Below are positions 57,830-64,000 of a stretch of DNA of 64,000 nucleotides, piece by piece; the stretch's first letter is position 1; every line of letters starts with the position of its first letter. The translations under genes and the position numbers were made by a program. Where the stretch lies: the NCBI GenBank assembly GCA_037389465.1, contig JAZARR010000197.1:37501-101500 (forward strand), given 5' to 3'. The DNA is from Baylisascaris procyonis. Taxonomy: Eukaryota > Nematoda > Chromadorea > Rhabditida > Ascarididae. The notes beneath the pieces are model-generated. The model made no database searches. It worked only from the letters and a program-made list of their open reading frames with translations, and was not told the DNA's origin.

Positions 57830-60800
57830 ATGCCCTCATCATCAAGTACAAGCAATAATGCAACTCATGAACGTCGACGACACAAAAAAAAGGTAATCCG
57901 TTTTAGTAATTTGTTGATTTTGATTTCATTCTATTAAATCCAATCGTTATAGTAGATTTGCGGTAATTTTTTAATTAAAAATAAAAAATTTTGTGGATCG
58001 ATGTAAGGATATACCATAAAATCCATTTAAAGGCAATGCTAGTCAATACGAGTAATGGCTTTCCCCTTTACAAGTTTGGGGAAGTTTAGTTCCTTCATAT
58101 TGGGGAGGAGTGAAGAAAGGGAGAAGGAGAGTGGAAGAAGGACATACAATCTGTAAGAATAACAATTTTTCTTCCACTTTACGAATTATATTTTGTATAA
58201 TTTCTGAATTTCGCTTTTTCAATTGTAATGAAATTATATAATGAAATAAATAGACAATAAAATACACAGAAATTATATATAAAGCGATAAAAAATACATC
58301 TAAAGAAAAAAAAAAACAAAAAAACGAAACACATATAATTAATGTATAAAATAAAAATATAAAAATAGTGATGGTTTTTTTTTTTTTCTTAAAAAACTAC
58401 AAATACGTTATATATTCATAATAATATTCGATTATATTTCCAATGCATTTTTTTTCTATTTTCTATAATCATCATGTCTGTGTATGTATGTGTGTCTGTG
58501 CGTCGGTATGCACTTTCTTCAAATGATTTAATTTGCAAAGGATATTCCAATTTTTTCTTGATTCCATTCAATTACTTTCCGAGAAATTATAGATATATGA
58601 ATGGATTATAAAATTTGCAAGTGGTGTTTTTTGTGGTACGGGTACGCAAAAAAAATGATTCTGGGAAAGCGCATCAGTTTTTTGATTGTTTATTTTACTA
58701 TCTCTATAACCCATTGTTCTGATCAATGGAATTGCTAAAAAAGAGCACTTGTCATGTTAGCCTACCTAACATACATTTTCGCTTATTTCATTTAATTTAT
58801 ATCAAAAAAATATTCCCTTTTTTTTCACCTAGATTATTCTCATAGAAAATTGGATGCGAATATAATTTTTTTAATCGTATTTAAATCTCTCTTAAAAATT
58901 GTGATCCATAAATCACTACAGATATTTGCAATCTCACTCGAATATTAATCCACAAAAAATACCGATCGATAAAAATAGAGAGTAACATAGAATAGAAAGT
59001 ACTATTTAATTATTATTTAAAATATCTTTTCGTAGAGGTAATTAATATCTTCAGTATTATATTTTGAAAATTAATAATAATTTTTAATTATCATATAATG
59101 CATAATTTTTTTAAAATTTTTTCTCTCAAAATTTCAAAATATTTCCATTTATTTTATTATTTTATCCCATAAAACTATAAATTTGTTTGTCGATATTTTC
59201 CTTAATGATACGTATAGCAACAAACTTCCAGCTTCGGCATTTGATAAGTGAAAATTAAATGATCTTCAGCAGCGATTACCGTATCTCGAAATTACAGTAG
59301 GATATTTGATATGAGTTTTTTATATTATTTCCGTTATTTCAGTTGTTTTTTTATTCTCCAGCAATCGATTCATATAAACGAATATTAATATTTTATAATT
59401 GAATTCCGAATAAATGTTATTTTAAAAAATTCAAAAAAAAAATTTTTAATAGCCGTTTGTTTCTTATTTATTTGCAATCAACTTCATAGCAGCAATTTTC
59501 TAGTTTCGGCATTCGATAGAAGAAAATTAGATGATCTTTAACAGCGATTACCGTATTCCAAAATTACAGTAGAATAACTGTTATGTGTTTTTTATATATT
59601 ATACCCGTTTTTTAAACTAATTATAGGGTATGACAGGACGTGTATCATCACGACACGTGGAAAATATTCGTCCAGATTATCGTAATTCATTCAACGATAC
59701 GATATCTCGAAGTTCTAGTCGACGAGATACCGAAAGACTTACTGATAGTGATGAAGAGCAGTCGACAACAAAAGTACTTCTATGGATTTCGATTGATTTT
59801 TACTTAATTTCAACAAAATAAAAATAGAAATATAAATAAAACCCTAACCGAGCAGAGTTTCAATTGACCTTTGATAATCTCATTTATATTCTTTTCATTA
59901 TTCAAAGTTTTTTTTTCACCGAAATTTTGGCTCACACTTTTTTCAATTCCTTTATTTGTAGCTTTAGATTGATGCCATAACAGATCATGTTTGTTGGGCG
60001 TTTCTTTTTTTAGCTTTTTTTTTTTTAATAGTAGTTTTCTTTATATAGACTTTCATTATAATAGTTCGTTTATTTTTGTTGTGTATCTGATCGCCACTAT
60101 TATATCGCTGAGTGGTGGTGGGGTGGTGTAAACTGATGTAGGCTGCAAGTTAAGGATGAAGCTTTGTTAGAAGAAGAGACGCGAAGTAGTGAGAGATACA
60201 CACAAAAACAACGGAAAAGGCATGGCTTATATAATGGTCATCACGTAATAATCCCTGTTGAAATAGATGGCTGTGCTATGTACTCACGTGATATCCACTA
60301 CATCATTGTGCGTCATCATGACGTGGCCATTATGCATTACAATATTTGCAATGTGCATGCGTCTTGCAAAAGCATTTCCGGTATGCGAAATCATCACTTT
60401 GGATGTGATGAATCATCACCACATATCCAACAATTTTAAGAGCGGTTTTTATTAATAAACTAATGTCACTCGAATGGCTCGAGGTTTCAGCATCGATATT
60501 TCCGGATATATTAGTTTTAGTTGATCCAGCGGGGAAGAGAATTAGGACCACTTTATCTTTGAGCGGAGTTCGACTCCTTTATCATAAGCAAACCACTAAT
60601 CCCATTATATCTGTTTTGTAGAGATTATTGTGAATTAAATTTATTCTTGTAAATCTATAGTGATTGAATTGCAGAATAACGATCCAATATCGCATCTTGC
60701 ATCACAACGATTGGAAGATATTCGAGAGAATTTCAATGAGGAACTTAGTGAAACGATATTAGGTACTCGACGACGAAATTATAGTGAAAGACTTAGTGAT

Positions 60801-63800
60801 AGCGATGAAGAGGATGATATCGCTACAAAAATGGTTTTTTATAAATTATTCTTCTTTAGAAATTAGAAAAATCCTTCTTGGAGATTATTGTTGTTTTTTT
60901 TTAATTGTTTTACTTTAAATTGTTAAATTTAAATTGTTTAAATTGTTTAAATTGTTTTAAAAATTGTTAAATTGTTAAATTGTTAAATTGTTGAATTGTT
61001 TTACGCTACTGGAATGGATGTTAAGTAAGATGTTTCTATAATCATAGTCAAGGAGAAAGGGAGAGGGATTTGGAGAAAGGGGGATTCCGTCTCTGATAAC
61101 GTTCCGTTAGCTAGAAAACTTTGCTTAAGCATCATTCACTTAAATATTTCTTTAAATTTTTGATGTCAGAGAGGATTATGCACTGTGGAGGGAGGGTGGA
61201 TATAACTATTATCTCTCGTATGACGCTTTTTTTTCTTGAGATATTATTGTTTAAATTTTGTTGTTTGAATTACGTATCTTGGCTCATGACGTCAAGCTAG
61301 TTCCCTATTATTCAACGAGGTGTTTCTTTGTGTAAAAGAACTTTCGACTTCTCACTGAAATCGCAAAAGAAGCAATACGTTTATTTAGAAGTAAAGCAAA
61401 TAATCCTCTTCCTTCAATGATGTTTCATCGTTCAACTGAGATCGCAATCCTGGATTTTAAAGGAATAATCTCATTTCTGTGTGTATATTGTATTTCTTAT
61501 TCCTTTCATCTGAAAAAGCGCAAATTCTAGGTGAAATTGGATTCGGAGAGTATGGAAACACAGCAGCAACAGCAACAATCATGGCAGCCAAAAAGTGACG
61601 ATCGAGGTGCTGCACTTTTAGCGAAGATGGGTTATGGTGGCGGTGGATTGGGAAAGAGTGGCCAAGGCCGAACAGAACCCATTCCATTGTCCACACAAAG
61701 AGGAAGAATCGGTTTAGGACATCAAGCTAACCAGGTTTTTTTTTTTGTTTTTCCTTTTTTGTTTATTCCGTTCTCAGCAATAATTTTCAAGGATTATATT
61801 GGATTAATTAGCTTATGTGGAAGTTTTTTGTTTCTTTTTGTCGGGTATTGCTAAGGTAGTGTTTGAGGGATAAAGAGAATCGAAAAGTCAGTGGTTTTGC
61901 TTGGATGAAAGGGATAGATGGGTGAAGACCTATGAATGTATTTGTACTCTTGAGATATTGCGGAAGTGTGGTTGATGATATATTGCGAAATGTGGTTTAT
62001 AATTCGATTCGTTTTATGTATTCTCTCAGTTAGCGAAATTGATTTATTCTTTTGGTTTTTTAAATTTTTTAAATATCGTTCTATAATTTTTTAGAAGAGA
62101 TTCTGCTCTAAGAAAGGATGTTAATGCACATCCGATTGGAGACGAGGAAGTAAGAGAAGAGAGAGGGTAAGGAAAGAGACAATTAATTGAAGATGTGAAC
62201 GGAAAATGACGGCTTAGTTGAATTTCGAATGTGGTCAAATGCAGAAGAGTGTGATTAAGGAGGGGATGATTAGATGAACACTATGAATGAAACAACTTTA
62301 ATAGTATTTAAGTAACTATTAACTTTTACAGTAACTATTAACTATTAACTTTAGTAACTATTAACTAAATAGTAAATATTAAAATGTAATTAAGTTTAAC
62401 TTCAATGTGTGGGTATTTCGCAGGCAAAACTAACCCCAATCTAGCAATCACGCAACACACTTCTCATATCGTTCCTCGTTGTGATTATTAATTTTTTTAA
62501 AACGTTCATTCAAGAGTGACGCTCTTAGGTAGAAATTGAAAGGTATTTATGTACCTTGTTGAGGCAATGAGATGCAAGACTCGAACCCGCGACTCTCGAA
62601 TGTAAATGTAACGCTCTTACCAATTGAGCTAATTAGAATGTTTGCGCGGGTTAGTTATTTATAGTATATTTTTATAGTCACTCGGTCGTGATATTACAAC
62701 TACATGGGACTCATCGCTGGAGGAGAAGTCAATAGAAGAGAGTGTTTCGTGGTTGGAAGTGTCTGAGGAAAGACGCAATGAAATTATTGATGAAATCAAT
62801 GATGATTGGATTATTGTTGGTAAAGTAAGTTTTCTTTGAATTTGTGTAAGAAGAGGTCACAATTCAATGCAGATTATTTGAATCTCATTGTTTCGCTCTT
62901 ATTTCCATCCGGTCATTGAATTAATTTTCGCCTTAGTATCGAAAGAAGAGGAAATGTGAAAAGGAATGAAGCCAAAATAAATGCAAACAAATATGCAGCT
63001 CGTATATTTTTTTTAATTTCTTTCACTTATACAGAAGATATCTATGTCTTTTACTTTATCAAATCAAATTTGTGGTTGAAAAACAGTTTCGTTATGGTTG
63101 TAGAGCACCTCGCAGTGAATAGTATAGAGTTCATTCTAAAAGATTCACCTGCAATTGTGATGTCGATTAATTTGTATATCACCAATTTCTAATTGGCGTC
63201 ACAACGGCTACAAAGGAGTCGATTAAATGAAGTCTTTGATAGAATCGATTAAAAGATGAAAGTTGAGCGTTATTAATAGTCATACATCTAAGGTGAGAAA
63301 TTTGCATATTGATTTAAACAAATTTACCATTTGAAGTAAGAAATTTACATATTGGTTTGGAACAATTTTTTCCATATTTTCGTCGTAGGTAGTTGATAGC
63401 CGATAAAAAAGCGAACTACCGAGGTATTTACTTATAAAAAATATTTTCGTTACTTCTGTATCTTAGTCAATATGCAAATTTATTCCTCTTTTCGCCTTTT
63501 TTAAACTTTTTTTGATGTTATTAATTTTAAAATAATATCATAATACAAATCGAGTAAATTGTTAATATTTCAGCGGAAAGAAATAATCGACGATGAAGAT
63601 CAATATTGTGATGGAGAATTATTAAAGGCAATGTTGCAAGCGAAATCTGTATTTGATGATCTCAATGATCGTGAATTAAGAGAGGCGAGATCGCGTGCGA
63701 ATCCTTATGAGACGATTGGATCCGCATTCTTCCAGAATAGGTTTGTTTTGTCTCGTAGAACTTTTCTATATATTTTTTTTTACTCTCAGTGCCCGGAAAG

Positions 63801-64000
63801 GAATGGGAAAGGATTAAGAAGGATGACTAAATGTCAGAATAGTCTGTGATGCTTAAAATTCCTTCCTATCATCCTTATCTCTACTTTAATTTCTATTAAT
63901 GAAAGAAAGGTTTGGAGATATTCATCGCTAGAAATTCTTCGTCGTGAGCTTCTGTAGTTTTTATAGTTTAAATTCAAATGATAAAAGCTTCCGTAGTTTG
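57830..64000 (+). CDS. CMTR1-like cap-1 2'-O-methyltransferase, 5' part
   Basis: Exons 57830-57892, 59627-59773, 60675-60833, 61531-61734, 62678-62824 and 63574-63740; the rest is outside the window. The start MPSSSSTSNNA is followed by a basic stretch RRRHKKK. Exons 2 and 3 encode acidic/Ser-rich segments ending ERLTDSDEE and ERLSDSDEE. Exon 4 has a glutamine run and a G-patch (GAALLAKMGYGGGGLGKSGQ). Exon 5 includes VSWLEVSEE and DDWIIVGK, and exon 6 KEIIDDE, QAKSVFDDL and RANPYETIGSAFFQNR, which matches the lead-in to the RrmJ/FtsJ methyltransferase domain of animal CMTR1. The enzyme methylates the first transcribed nucleotide in the nucleus. The catalytic K-D-K-E residues lie beyond the window. 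The exon 3 donor (ATG/GTTTTT) is weak. Introns carry a solo LTR and a tRNA-like relic. Confidence 0.92.
57893..59626 (+). other. CMTR1 intron 1
   Basis: About 1.7 kb, very AT-rich. The only structure seen is the duplicated segment near its 3' end. Confidence 0.75.
59205..59610 (+). repeat. Duplicated intronic segment before CMTR1 exon 2
   Basis: Two diverged copies of about 120 bp at 59205-59330 and 59480-59607, sharing TTCGGCATT, ATGATCTT, CAGCGATTACCGTAT and AAATTACAGTAG, each ending in a T-rich tract. The second runs into the exon 2 acceptor. Confidence 0.8.
60077..60432 (-). mobile_element. Solo LTR in CMTR1 intron 2
   Basis: 356 bp, TGTTGTGTATC...ATATCCAACA, flanked by perfect ATTTT repeats (60072-60076 and 60433-60437). 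Same family as LTRs A and B but more diverged; GCTTATATA near 60224 matches their TATA region. It is antisense to CMTR1. Confidence 0.92.
60895..61010. repeat. Simple repeat of TTAAATTG-like motifs
   Basis: Run of TTAAATTGTT variants in CMTR1 intron 3. Confidence 0.8.
61735..62677 (+). other. CMTR1 intron 4
   Basis: AT-rich; includes short runs of AACTATTAACT near 62320-62375 and, close to the next exon, the tRNA-like relic. Confidence 0.7.
62565..62640 (-). repeat. tRNA-like relic (tRNA-derived SINE or tRNA pseudogene)
   Basis: The minus strand contains a good A box (TAGCTCAATTGGTAAGAGCG) and B box (GCGGGTTCGAGTCTTGC) about 30 nt apart, the spacing of a tRNA gene. The acceptor stem does not pair and the anticodon arm is poor, so it is not an intact tRNA. 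Confidence 0.6.
62825..63573 (+). other. CMTR1 intron 5
   Basis: AT-rich, no recognised element. A 78-codon frame at 62956-63192 is hydrophobic and AT-driven, not a gene. Confidence 0.7.

Noticed and set aside
62565..62640. Functional tRNA gene
   Set aside because: A and B boxes are present, but acceptor and anticodon stems do not pair.

Overview
The window is nuclear DNA of a nematode. The evidence is a tandem array in which every unit carries a 5S rRNA gene and an SL1 spliced-leader RNA gene on the same strand, together with AT-rich, intron-rich genes whose proteins match nematode families. No species can be named from the sequence alone.

Layout. Positions 1-10641: about twelve 5S/SL1 units of roughly 870 bp, interrupted by a 596-bp solo LTR. 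Units at the right end look intact; most units further left carry damaged 5S genes and altered spliced leaders. Positions 10642-12267: about 27 monomers of a 57-bp satellite, ending in a fold-back. Positions 12268-17736 (minus): a decayed BEL/Pao retroelement cut off inside integrase, whose 5' end is the exact 22-nt SL1 exon, which is the structure expected of a retrocopy of a trans-spliced mRNA. Positions 17750-39796: five near-identical 4333-bp tandem copies bounded by LTRs of one family. The four internal LTRs are hybrids of the outermost two, the signature of unequal crossing over between LTRs. Each unit also carries a deleted Ty3/gypsy-like element and eight 57-bp satellite monomers. Positions 39797-41500: a scrambled second BEL/Pao fragment.

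Positions 41593-64000 hold three ordinary genes: a nine-exon CK1/TTBK-like protein kinase (+), a five-exon SIRT4-type sirtuin similar to C. elegans sir-2.2/2.3 (-), and the first six exons of a CMTR1-like mRNA cap-1 methyltransferase (+) that runs off the right edge. The kinase and sirtuin converge; the sirtuin and CMTR1 diverge. Introns hold a 5'-truncated LINE with an 11-bp target duplication, a solo LTR with a 5-bp target duplication, a tRNA-like relic and several simple repeats.

The SL1 array supplies the leader that is trans-spliced onto nematode mRNAs. Acceptor-like sites lie about 30 bp upstream of the kinase and sirtuin start codons. CMTR1 acts on the mRNA cap, but no physical link between these loci should be inferred from proximity.
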